NCBI GenBank assembly: GCA_002483445.1
Contig: DLHY01000065.1
Location: 27,532-91,531, forward strand
Reading direction: 5' to 3'
Origin: Blastocatellia bacterium UBA7656
GTDB lineage: Bacteria; Acidobacteriota; Blastocatellia; UBA7656
DNA: 64,000 nt
The notes below the pieces were generated by a model. It was given only the letters and a program-made list of their open reading frames with translations. It was not told the DNA's origin and made no database searches. Each line of letters starts with the position of its first letter. The stretch's first letter is position 1. This document shows, piece after piece, positions 37,241-45,288 of this stretch. The position numbers were made by a program, and so were the translations under genes.

Positions 37241-37612
37241 CTATCTTTGCCTTGTAAGAGAATTTCGCAGTGCGTAAAGCTGTTTGGACAAAGAGATCAT
37301 CTGTTGTGTGTGACGATCAGAGGTTTCCGGCGAGATGTAATTCAACCGTCTGGCTATTTCGATTTGCGTTTGCAATTCCGACAGAGACCCGATGGCAATT
37401 GATATAAAGTGAAGATACTCGTTGATGTGTTCTCGCGTATGTCCTTCCGCAATATTTGATGGAATGGATACGGCTGCCCGACGCATCTGACTTGTGAGTC
37501 CATAAATTTCGTGGGATGGAAATGACTCAGTGAAACGATACACCTGTACAACCATATCCATTCCCGACTGCCAGACTCGCAAATCGCGAAAATCATTGAT
37601 GGCCATCTTCAT
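37241..37612 (-). CDS. Four-helix-bundle protein (23S rRNA-intervening-sequence protein family), cassette 2
   Basis: A 123-residue IVP/S23 family protein with the family pattern FRDLRVWQSGMDMVVQVY, GLTSQMRRAAVSIPSNIAEG and FISIAIGSLSELQTQIEIA. It differs clearly from the copy at 27658, so it is not a recent duplicate. The start at 37612 has gggaggg upstream, and the first bases of that site come from the array end. An in-frame ATG inside the array is an alternative. Like the first copy, it lies between inverted heptamer arrays with the TGATG-type strand on its 5' side. Function unknown. Confidence 0.9.
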   Translation of the reverse strand: MKMAINDFRDLRVWQSGMDMVVQVYRFTESFPSHEIYGLTSQMRRAAVSIPSNIAEGHTREHINEYLHFISIAIGSLSELQTQIEIARRLNYISPETSDRHTQQMISLSKQLYALRNSLTRQR

Positions 37613-37618
37613 TGCCCT

Positions 37619-37646
37619 CCCATCACCTATCACCCATCACCCATCA
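37619..37646 (+). repeat. Heptamer array, upstream arm of four-helix-bundle cassette 2
   Basis: Four units (cccatca, cctatca, cccatca, cccatca), the reverse complement of the array at 37203. Its last unit contains the stop codon of the zinc-ribbon gene. Confidence 0.9.
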
Positions 37647-38783
37647 CGTCGTATCTCTCGACCACTTTTTGCGCTCCATCAGGATTCGCAATCGGCCCTG
37701 CAACTCCTCGATCAATGCGCGAGCTTCTTCGGGAGTCATAACCATCCGCTCTTCCCTGCTGAGTCCGCCGCTCGTCGCGCTCATGTTCGAAGCTACGGCG
37801 CGGCGGATTTTCACTTCGATGGTCGGCTGATAGTCCCAGTCGTCGAGCATCGAGTAGACGCTCTCGCCCGCGCGGATTTCCATTTCGCTCTCGCCCACTC
37901 TCAGGCTTTCGGCGTCGCGCCCTTCCCGTTTCAGTTTTTCGAGCGTCTCTTCGATGCCGCCTTTCAATGCTTCGAAGAAAAGCAGATGTCCTGTCGAGAG
38001 GCTCACTCGCGCCGCGAATTCCAGCCCGCAGTTCTGGCATCGCCCGTCCCACGCATAATGCCACGGATAGCGACCGTTCTCGCTGTGATAATAAGCCCGC
38101 TTATTGCGCGCCTGGGTGACAGGCTTTCCGCACTCAGGGCAGGGCGGAGCCAGACGCGCCGCGCCGCAGTAGGGGCAGGCGACGAAGCTTTCCTGAATGG
38201 GTTCTTCGCACTCGAAGCAGCGGACTTCCCGCGCTTCTTCCTTAACCGCGCTCTCGGCTCTGAACTGAGGCGAAAGCCAGTCGGCCATCTCTCCGAATAC
38301 TTCTTCGGACTCTGACTTGGGCCACACGCCGCGAATGTTTATATCGGTTTGAAGCACGGGCAGGGCGCGCGAGAATTCATCCGCCGTCAGAGTCCACAGC
38401 ATATCGCGGTCGAGGACTTCGACGATGGTTTGATAGGGCGCGCTCTGTTCGCCCGGCCAGCCCTGCGCAAGCTCCAGCAACGCGAAGCACGCGGATGAAG
38501 TTTTGGTGATCCAGCGAACGATGTAATCGACCTGAGTTCCCTTGTCGGGATGAACAAGCTTCAGGAGAGGCTCGCTTTGCTCCATCCATCTCCTCGCTAT
38601 CGGGACTCGCGTGAATGGAGAAACCATTTCGAGCGCGGGCGGAGAGGCAAGCGCCAATCCTCGCCATTCGATATAGACGCGCTGTGAGGCCGGGTCTTCG
38701 AGTTGAACAGGCACGGCCAGCATGTGAGAAAGCCCGCTGCCTATCACCTCGCCCGATGATTGATCGCCCTCTCCGGTTTCCAT
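37644..38783 (-). CDS. Zinc-ribbon protein of unknown function
   Basis: A 379-residue protein. The N-terminal 180 residues are mixed alpha/beta and unrecognised. The middle carries several zinc-ribbon pairs (CFECEEPI, CPYCGAARL, CPECGKPV, CQNCGLEF). The C-terminal part holds a coiled-coil-like helix and ends at the heptamer array, which supplies the stop codon, so the end may have been altered. The start has a ggag site. It lies 73 bases downstream of the dihydropyrimidinase gene, with another heptamer array between. It probably binds zinc; the biochemical role is unknown. Confidence 0.6.
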   Translation of the reverse strand: METGEGDQSSGEVIGSGLSHMLAVPVQLEDPASQRVYIEWRGLALASPPALEMVSPFTRVPIARRWMEQSEPLLKLVHPDKGTQVDYIVRWITKTSSACFALLELAQGWPGEQSAPYQTIVEVLDRDMLWTLTADEFSRALPVLQTDINIRGVWPKSESEEVFGEMADWLSPQFRAESAVKEEAREVRCFECEEPIQESFVACPYCGAARLAPPCPECGKPVTQARNKRAYYHSENGRYPWHYAWDGRCQNCGLEFAARVSLSTGHLLFFEALKGGIEETLEKLKREGRDAESLRVGESEMEIRAGESVYSMLDDWDYQPTIEVKIRRAVASNMSATSGGLSREERMVMTPEEARALIEELQGRLRILMERKKWSRDTT

Positions 38784-38803
38784 AAAAAATTCTCCTTCAA
38801 AAA

Positions 38804-38838
38804 CAGAAATCAGAAGTCAGAAGTCAGAAGTCAGAATA
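38804..38838 (+). repeat. Heptamer array, single arm
   Basis: Five units with seven-base period (cagaaat, three cagaagt, cagaata), between the dihydropyrimidinase stop and the zinc-ribbon start. Confidence 0.85.
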
Positions 38839-38856
38839 AAACAACTGAAAACTGCC

Positions 38857-40239
38857 TTACTGACCGCTGAACGTCGAGCGGCGAATGAACTGGCCGTCTC
38901 CCGCGCGGCCTGTGTACTTGCCGTCTTCTATTATTACCCGCCCGCGAGAGAGAACCGTCTTCGTCACGCCGCGAACTTTCATGCCTTCATACGCGCTGTA
39001 GTCGACGTTCATGTGATGAGTTGCGGCAGAGATGACCATCTCTTCCGCGGGGTCGAATATCACGATGTCGGCGTCCGATCCTACGGCGATGGTTCCTTTT
39101 CGCGGGAAGAGTCCGAACAGTTTTGCCGCAGAAGTCGAGGTGAGTTCGACGAATCGATTCACGCTGATACGGTTTCCGACAACGCCGCCGTTGTAGACGA
39201 GGCTCATTCGATGCTCGACTCCGGGGCCGCCGTTCGGAATCTTCGTGAAATCATCCCGGCCCAGTTCCTTCTGCTCCTTGAAGCAGAACGGACAATGATC
39301 CGTAGAAATCACTTGCAGGTCATTTCCGCGAAGACCCTGCCACAACTTGTCCTGATTCCACTTTTCCCGCAGCGGCGGAGTCATCACCCACTTCGCCCCC
39401 TCGAATCCTTCTCGCTCATAGAGGCTGTAATCCAAAAAAAGATACTGCGGGCAGGTTTCGGCATAAGCGGGGATGCCGACATCGCGCGCATGGCGGACTT
39501 CTTCGAGCGCGTCCGCGCAACTCAGATGCACGATATAAACGGGAGAGTCGGCCATCTCCGCAATAGCGATTGCGCGATGCACTCCTTCGGCTTCTGCTTT
39601 CGTCGGACGGGTGAGCGCGTGATAACGCGGCGCGGTTTTTCCTTCCGCCAGAGCGTTCTTGATTATCTCGTTTATGATTATTCCGTTTTCGGCGTGCATA
39701 CATATCAAGCCGCCCGCTTGGCTCGCCGACTTCATCGCGCGGTAGATTGTTGCGTCATCGACTAAAAACACGCCGGGATAAGCCATGAAAAGTTTGAAGC
39801 TCGTCACGCCCTCGCGGATGAGTTGCTTCATTTCAGGGATTTTTTCGTCAGGCAGTTGGGTCGTTATGAGGTGAAAGCTGTAATCTATCGCGGTCTTGCC
39901 TTCGGCCTTGCGGTGCCAGTTATCGACGGCCTCGACGAGCGATTCGCCGTGATACTGAACAGCGAAATCGATTATCGTGGTCGTCCCTCCGTGCGCGGCG
40001 GCAATGGTGCCGGTGCGAAAATCGTCCGAGGCGAAAGTTCCGCCGAAAGGCAACTCCATGTGCGTGTGCGGATCGATGCCTCCGGGGATGACCAGACGGT
40101 TCGCGGCGTCGATTATTTTATCGGCTTCCATATCGAGTCGCGCGCCGATGAGTGAAACCCTGCCGTCTTCGATAAGAATATCGGCTGTGTAGTTATCGAC
40201 CGCAGTGACGATGTTTCCGTTTTTGATCAGAATTTTCAT
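38857..40239 (-). CDS. hydA: Dihydropyrimidinase / D-hydantoinase
   Basis: A 460-residue amidohydrolase that opens dihydrouracil, dihydrothymine or hydantoin rings. It shows the metal-binding DPHTH (His58, His60), the lysine that becomes carboxylated (TSFKLFMAYPG, Lys149), the downstream ligands in ICMHAENG and YIVHLSCADAL, and the aspartate in VISTDHCPF. The length fits the family. The start follows agaggtc. It lies 25 bases after the TIR gene and probably shares its transcript. With the aminotransferase further upstream it suggests reductive pyrimidine breakdown; a beta-ureidopropionase is not in the window. Confidence 0.9.
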   Translation of the reverse strand: MKILIKNGNIVTAVDNYTADILIEDGRVSLIGARLDMEADKIIDAANRLVIPGGIDPHTHMELPFGGTFASDDFRTGTIAAAHGGTTTIIDFAVQYHGESLVEAVDNWHRKAEGKTAIDYSFHLITTQLPDEKIPEMKQLIREGVTSFKLFMAYPGVFLVDDATIYRAMKSASQAGGLICMHAENGIIINEIIKNALAEGKTAPRYHALTRPTKAEAEGVHRAIAIAEMADSPVYIVHLSCADALEEVRHARDVGIPAYAETCPQYLFLDYSLYEREGFEGAKWVMTPPLREKWNQDKLWQGLRGNDLQVISTDHCPFCFKEQKELGRDDFTKIPNGGPGVEHRMSLVYNGGVVGNRISVNRFVELTSTSAAKLFGLFPRKGTIAVGSDADIVIFDPAEEMVISAATHHMNVDYSAYEGMKVRGVTKTVLSRGRVIIEDGKYTGRAGDGQFIRRSTFSGQ

Positions 40240-40264
40240 GGCAGACCTCTTTCTTCGAGCTTGC

Positions 40265-41884
40265 TCAAAAATTTTTCGTCAGCCCCTGCTGGGCCGCGAT
40301 GAAGTAGAGAAAGTAGTCGTTGAAATGCAGATGCGCAAGCTCCTCGGGAGGAGACGCTGGAGGCGGCCCTTCGATCAGCACCGGCAGGATTTCAGGCGCG
40401 GCCATTTCATCCCCGTTCTTGCGACGGAGCGCATAGCGCACCTCTTCCATCACCCAACGGGACTGGCGAGCCGACTGAGACCAGAAGAGCAGAAACAGAT
40501 CGCTCTCATCGATGTGGCGATAAAGCTCGCGCTCCCATCGCGTGCCCGGCTCAAGCGCCAGCACATCCTGAAAGAAATCAATTCTCAGTCGCGCGAGCAT
40601 CTGCACGCGCTTTAGAACCTCCTGGCGATCCTCGGAGGCATAGGATATGAAAGCTTTTCTGTAAGCGCGCCCGTTGCCCGTGGGCGCGGATGCTTCAGGC
40701 AGCGCGAGTTGATCCCACGCGATAACTTTGATCTTGAATTTGATATGTCCTACGGGGATGGAATCCTGACTGACGGTTACGGTTCCGATGACGGTTCCAA
40801 GTTTGGCGTTGACAGGAAGGATGGCTTCGAATTGAACGGATGCCGGAGCGCCGCGCCATACGAGCGACTGCGCCGGGTCAGCGATTTCAAGTCCCGGCAT
40901 CGAGAGATGAAACATCAGTCGCGATCCGCGCCGGATTTCAGTTTCGAGGCTCTTGAACCCGCGCCGCGCGGCTTCGGAGTCGAACTCGCGCGCAAGCCTG
41001 GCGGCGGCGGCGTCCTGTTCGGGCATGTGCGCGAAGACCTGAACGAAAAGGCTCTCGCCCTGCTGCGCTTCTGATCGCGAAAAGACCGTGCAATCTACGG
41101 GGTCGCTCCGGGGGTCTGCGGTCAGTCTCGGTCTCGCTCGCGGAAGCTCTCCTGAAGAATCGTTGAGCCGGTCGGTCGGCGCAACCAATGCAGGGTCAAT
41201 CGATTGGCACTCGTCGAGAGGATCAGGCTGCGCGCCTGAATTTGCGGGCGGCCTTGCGCCGGCTGTTGGGGGTTCGTCCAGTGACCCTGATGATTTACCG
41301 CTGCCGCCCATAGCATTCAGCATGTCCCCATAAATCGAATTAAGCGTCCCTGGCGGGCGGTCACTGCTTCGGGGGGCAGACGCTCTGCGCTGTGTGCCGC
41401 AGTGCGGGCAGAATTTTGCAGCCGCTCTCACAGCGCCCCCGCAATTAAAACAATAGGCTCTCTCGGACACGGCAGGGCGCGACGCTCTTTCGAGTCGTTC
41501 TTTGATCTGAGCGGCAAGCTCGCGGAGTTGCCACACTGCGAGGTCGGTCAGTGTGCAAATCGGCGGGCCGATAAAAAACTGAATGTTCGGATCGATTACG
41601 GTTCCTGCAAGGCATATTGGGATTACGGGTATTCCATTTTTGACTGCGTACTCCAGTTCGCGAATCAGCGACACGAACTTGTTTGCGTTTGTCGAAAGCA
41701 GGAGCATCATCAGGCGGGTTTGAGACAAAACTTCGCATACGACTGCCGATTGCTCTGCGGTCAGTCTGGTCGAGCCTCGCGGCGCGATGACGCAACTGAT
41801 TTTTTCAGTCGCCAGAGCCGCGCTGATTATCTCAGCGATCTCTTTGTCAGAAGGAGCGTGACTGATGAATACATCGTAGGACAT
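40265..41884 (-). CDS. Double TIR-domain protein with central zinc ribbon
   Basis: A 539-residue protein. The N-terminal TIR domain (residues 1-130) has YDVFISHAPSDKE and RELEYAVKNGIPVIPI, with Glu76 at the place of the NADase catalytic residue. A zinc ribbon follows (Cys145, 148, 159, 162 in CFNCGG and CPHCG). Then come a Pro/Ser-rich linker, a beta-rich middle domain (about 265-400) and a second TIR domain (about 410-525: KAFISYASEDRQEV, FWSQSARQSRWVMEEV). Bacterial TIR domains cleave NAD+ or make signalling nucleotides, often in defence; whether either domain is active here is not known. It lies 25 bases upstream of the dihydropyrimidinase gene and downstream of vapBC. Confidence 0.85.
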   Translation of the reverse strand: MSYDVFISHAPSDKEIAEIISAALATEKISCVIAPRGSTRLTAEQSAVVCEVLSQTRLMMLLLSTNANKFVSLIRELEYAVKNGIPVIPICLAGTVIDPNIQFFIGPPICTLTDLAVWQLRELAAQIKERLERASRPAVSERAYCFNCGGAVRAAAKFCPHCGTQRRASAPRSSDRPPGTLNSIYGDMLNAMGGSGKSSGSLDEPPTAGARPPANSGAQPDPLDECQSIDPALVAPTDRLNDSSGELPRARPRLTADPRSDPVDCTVFSRSEAQQGESLFVQVFAHMPEQDAAAARLAREFDSEAARRGFKSLETEIRRGSRLMFHLSMPGLEIADPAQSLVWRGAPASVQFEAILPVNAKLGTVIGTVTVSQDSIPVGHIKFKIKVIAWDQLALPEASAPTGNGRAYRKAFISYASEDRQEVLKRVQMLARLRIDFFQDVLALEPGTRWERELYRHIDESDLFLLFWSQSARQSRWVMEEVRYALRRKNGDEMAAPEILPVLIEGPPPASPPEELAHLHFNDYFLYFIAAQQGLTKNF

Positions 41885-42085
41885 AGCCTTACACAGAGAA
41901 GCAAATCATCGATATTCAACCTGCAAACGATGCGAACCGAATATCGAAGTGTGTCTCTTCGCGTCTTTTGCGGATCAGTATCAGGCAGGCAAATTAAACA
42001 TCAGGCGGAGTCAGGCGTCAACAGACGAGCGAATGCGTGACCGACTTATTGATACAGCGATCCTCTGGCAGAAACGCCTGACTCA

Positions 42086-42132
42086 CGAAGCGGCGCAAGC
42101 GGAATCTCTATGACTTCGCTTGCGCCGCTTCG
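42086..42132. repeat. Perfect 16-bp hairpin
   Basis: 42086-42101 pairs perfectly with 42117-42132, with a 15-base loop. It lies between the TIR gene and the damaged vapC and could be a terminator or REP-like element. Confidence 0.7.
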
Positions 42133-42170
42133 TTTGATCACACGGTTGGATACGCCCTAGTTGTCGAGGC

Positions 42171-42341
42171 TCACGAAGTCGTGAACACTTTTTGATGTTC
42201 GTATAGTTGGAGCAGGGATCAGGAAGTCGCAAACACTCGGAGCTATAACAAGGCTGAAAATGCACCTTTTGCTGCTCATTTTTCGATATTTGTTCACGAG
42301 TTCTGAGCCTTCGCTCAACTATTTTGTTCACGACTTCGTGA
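42171..42341. repeat. 171-bp element with 17-bp perfect inverted ends inside vapC
   Basis: The ends tcacgaagtcgtgaaca (42171-42187) and its exact reverse complement (42325-42341) bracket about 137 bases. A diverged third copy of the end sequence lies inside, near 42293. No coding capacity is seen. It looks like a small non-autonomous insertion or REP-type unit. Confidence 0.7.
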
Positions 42342-42640
42342 TCCCTGACAAGCAGGCTCTTCCATTGCTGATAAGCAAGCTCAGAATCCGGTCTGACCGA
42401 GATGAGGCGCTCGATGAGCCTCACTTTTCTTGACGTATCATCGACCGTGAAACCATACCCACCCCGCGCTGTGGCAGGGCGAGTGCAAACATTCCAAAAC
42501 TCCGAGATGTTTTGCGTCAAAGTCAAAAGATGCTCGCCGCGAGATTTGAGAATCTTTATGCTGCGGCGCACCTCAGAGTGCAGCGCGTCGGAAGGGATAA
42601 CCAGGCGCAGAAGAATTCCCGCATCAACAAGGATGTCCAT

Positions 42641-42886
42641 TTAATCGTGGTCGAAGTAAATATCCTCGCGCGAAAAACTCGCAGGCAGCGGCGATACGCC
42701 TTCACCGCCTCGCGCCAGATCATCAAGGACTGCATCGATCTCTGCAGCGGCCATCTCTGAACTGGGCTCGATCCCGTCTCCGGTCTCAGCCATCAGGCGA
42801 AGATAGGCATCAAGCGACAGACCACTTGCTTCAGCCTTTGCTTTCAAAATCTCGGCTGTGCGCTGCTCAATTTTTATCGTTGTCAT
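42641..42886 (-). CDS. VapB-like antitoxin
   Basis: An 81-residue protein with a ribbon-helix-helix-like N-terminus (TTIKIEQRTAEILKAKAEAS, LSLDAYLRLM) and an acidic toxin-binding tail ending in EDIYFDHD. The start at MTTIKIE is preferred over a four-residue longer version. Its stop codon is followed immediately by the vapC start, the usual toxin-antitoxin coupling. With the toxin broken, it may persist as a lone regulator. Confidence 0.75.
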   Translation of the reverse strand: MTTIKIEQRTAEILKAKAEASGLSLDAYLRLMAETGDGIEPSSEMAAAEIDAVLDDLARGGEGVSPLPASFSREDIYFDHD

Positions 42887-42926
42887 CCTTGATCCCATAG
42901 CTTCGCCTCTCGTCTTCGATGAGGCT

Positions 42927-44234
42927 CTATATCATAGCAAAAGCTCCGTCGAGAGCCGCAACAAGTTCATCGATATCGGATTTCGTAGCGATGAGCGGCG
43001 GCCCAAGTCTTATGATGTTGCCATAGAGTCCGCCCTTGCCTATGAGTACCCCTCGTCGTCGCGTCTCTTCGAATACTTTCAGCACTGCCTGCGGGTGAGG
43101 CTCTTTCGTCTCGCGATCACGGACGCACTCAATCGCCTGCATCAATCCCATACCGCGCACGTCGCCTATCGTCTGGTATTTCTCTTTCAACTCTTCGAGC
43201 TTCCCTCTGAGGTAATCGCCCACCATGCGAGCATTGCGCGGCAGATCGTTTTCTTCAATCACACGAATCGTGGCATTGGCGGCGGCGCACGTTACCGGAT
43301 TTCCGCCGAAGGTGGAAAAGGTAAGCGACGGATATTTGTCGGCGACTTCCGGGATGGCCGTCGTGCAACCTATCGGCGAGCCGTTTGCCATGCCTTTAGC
43401 GAAAGTCATCACTTCAGGCTCGACTTCCCAATGCTCTATGCCGCACCAGCGGTCGCCCGTCCGCCCCCAGCCCGTTTGCACTTCGTCACAGATGAAGATG
43501 CCGCCATAGCGACGCACGATTTCGGTTACGACTTTGAAATAATCTTTCGGAGGAGTGATGAATCCGCCGACTCCGAGTATTGGTTCGGCAATGAGCGCGG
43601 CCACACGTCCCGTGGTTGAAGTCTGAATCAATTCTTCCATATCGCGAGCGCATTCGAGAGAGCAGGTTTCGGGCCTAAGACCGAACGGGCAGCGATAGCA
43701 GTAAGGCGCTGCGGCGTGAACGACGCCTGCGGCAAGTGAAGGGCCGTGCTTCCACGGCGCGTGACCCGTAGCGGTCATGTTCATAACCGACCGCCCGTGA
43801 TAGGCGTGGCGGAGGGCGATGATTTCGGTGTTGCCCGTGTAGATGCGCGCCAGAACCATGGCGGTTTCATCGGCTTCGGTTCCGCTGTTGGTGAAAAAAC
43901 TTTTCTTCAAACGACCGGGCGTTATCTGAGCGATTTTTTCAGCGAGGTCGGCCTGCGGTTCATTGACGTAAAGAGTCGATGTGTGAGCGACGCGCGCGAC
44001 CTGTCGGCTTACGGCATCGACGACTTCCGGGCGAGCGTGGCCTACGGAAGTGGTCAGCACGCCGCCGAAGCAATCGAGATAGCGGTTGTCATCCGTGTCC
44101 CACACATACATGCCTTCGCCGTGAGAGAGAGCCAGCGGGTGTTCATAATAAGTAGCGGCGCATGGCCAGACGTATTCCTTGTGTTTGGCTATGAGATCAG
44201 CGGTTGAAGACGGTTGAGTTTCATGAGCAGTCAT
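42927..44234 (-). CDS. Class III PLP-dependent aminotransferase (beta-alanine/AGXT2-like)
   Basis: A 435-residue omega-aminotransferase. It has the cofactor-binding TNSGTEADETA, IFICDEVQTGWGRTG with Asp250, and the Schiff-base lysine Lys280 in MTFAKGMANG. The overall pattern (GGVLTTSVGHARPE, EPILGVGG) fits the AGXT2/beta-alanine-pyruvate transaminase branch. The ATG at 44234 gives the usual family N-terminus. It heads a reverse-strand run towards vapB, vapC, the TIR gene and dihydropyrimidinase. Acting on beta-alanine from uracil breakdown would connect it with the dihydropyrimidinase (inference). Confidence 0.88.
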   Translation of the reverse strand: MTAHETQPSSTADLIAKHKEYVWPCAATYYEHPLALSHGEGMYVWDTDDNRYLDCFGGVLTTSVGHARPEVVDAVSRQVARVAHTSTLYVNEPQADLAEKIAQITPGRLKKSFFTNSGTEADETAMVLARIYTGNTEIIALRHAYHGRSVMNMTATGHAPWKHGPSLAAGVVHAAAPYCYRCPFGLRPETCSLECARDMEELIQTSTTGRVAALIAEPILGVGGFITPPKDYFKVVTEIVRRYGGIFICDEVQTGWGRTGDRWCGIEHWEVEPEVMTFAKGMANGSPIGCTTAIPEVADKYPSLTFSTFGGNPVTCAAANATIRVIEENDLPRNARMVGDYLRGKLEELKEKYQTIGDVRGMGLMQAIECVRDRETKEPHPQAVLKVFEETRRRGVLIGKGGLYGNIIRLGPPLIATKSDIDELVAALDGAFAMI

Positions 44235-44474
44235 TGCAAGCCCCCCGAAAGAAAAATGCTTGGCGCGAATTGCGCCTTCATTTAACAACACCCGTGAGAG
44301 TGCGTCAATGGTCGGGCTTGGGCCAAATCCCAACAGTGTCGTCTTGATCGCATAAAAGCTCAGGCGTATCATTGCGCCGTCATCGGCTGAGGTTGATCAG
44401 AGCGATGATGAAAAGTGCGCGGCCCTCTCAATTCATATTCAGGTGAACGAATACACTCAGCAAAAGAAAAAGCC

Positions 44475-44876
44475 ATGAACCCACTCGAAGCTCGCGTCAA
44501 AAAATCCTATTACGTCAGAGTCGCCATCATAGGCGTACTCGCATTCCTTCCCTCTCTCGTCCTGCTGTTTCAGCTTCCGGGCTGGACGAAGACACTCACC
44601 CTGATCTTCCTAAGCCCTCCGTTCATTATGTTGTTTCTACAACGTCGCTGGGCAAAGACGTTCGACGACGCGGGAGTGACGCGCCGCGATGGCAGGCAGT
44701 TTCGGTGGAGCGACCTGAAAGACATAAAATATGTTCGCGTTCGTCTCAGGTCGGGGCAGGAAGTCTTGAATCACGTCGAAGTGATTTTCGATGGCGGCAA
44801 GGCTATGGTTTTTCACCTCATGCTGGAAAATGCGAATGAAGTGATGGGTCTCATCGAAAGCCTTCGAAGCAGATGA
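44475..44876 (+). CDS. Small membrane protein with PH-like domain
   Basis: A 133-residue protein with two closely spaced membrane segments (VRVAIIGVLAFLPSLVLLF and TLTLIFLSPPFIMLFL). A C-terminal beta domain follows (VTRRDGRQFRWSDLKDIKYV, VEVIFDGGKAMVFHLML) resembling bacterial PH/YcxB-like domains. The start at MNPLEAR is chosen because the longer N-terminus has no family-like character. Transcribed divergently from the aminotransferase. Function unknown. Confidence 0.6.
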   Translation: MNPLEARVKKSYYVRVAIIGVLAFLPSLVLLFQLPGWTKTLTLIFLSPPFIMLFLQRRWAKTFDDAGVTRRDGRQFRWSDLKDIKYVRVRLRSGQEVLNHVEVIFDGGKAMVFHLMLENANEVMGLIESLRSR

Positions 44877-44938
44877 CCTCCCGATTGAGGGGCGGTCACA
44901 AATCCAGAGGATAAAATTTTTCAGCCAAAGCTTCGCGT

Positions 44939-45035
44939 TTAATCAAGCCTCAGCAAGCGGAACGCCTGAAACCATTCGGCTTAATCAAGATTAATCATTA
45001 TTAAACCCGGTTCAGGGCAGTCATTGTATAGAATC
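44939..45035 (+). promoter_or_regulatory. Triple TTAAT direct repeat and putative promoter of the first FG-GAP/HYR gene
   Basis: TTAAT-type sequences at 44981, 44991 and 45001 are spaced exactly 10 bases. A further ttaatcaag lies at 44939. A downstream ggttc...cagtcattgtataga segment aligns with sequence at 56397-56425 and 63853-63881 and could hold the -10 box. The rest of the 413-base gap before the gene holds no other clear element. Confidence 0.6.
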
Positions 45036-45288
45036 CTTCTTCATCACCTGCAAATCATTATGAGGGTGACGGGTTCGGCCACTTGTGAATAAGGATATTC
45101 GGCCTTGAAGGTGCCAGTTCGTCCTCAGCGGACGAGATCAGTTCGGCAATTCCTGAGTGCGAATCGTTGCGACATCAGTTCGTCCCGGTGTGCGGTTCTC
45201 TCAGTCCGGTCTTCTGGAAACCGAACCGCGCAATTACAGAGCAGATGCGCAAGGGCTGACGATAAAACCAAACGATAGGAGGCATACC

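Larger units (their letters stand above)
42083..42640 (-). pseudogene. VapC-like PIN toxin, C-terminal half replaced
   Basis: The first 95 residues match PIN-domain toxins (MDILVDAGILLRLV, TLTQNISEFWNVCTRP, LIERLISVRPDSELAY). Homology stops at KSLLV, exactly where an inverted-repeat element (42171-42341) begins. The remaining 85 residues are low in hydrophobic pattern and rich in Cys, Arg and Lys, as expected for an accidental frame. PIN nucleases need acidic residues in the lost half, so the toxin is probably inactive. The start codon directly abuts the vapB stop. Confidence 0.75.
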
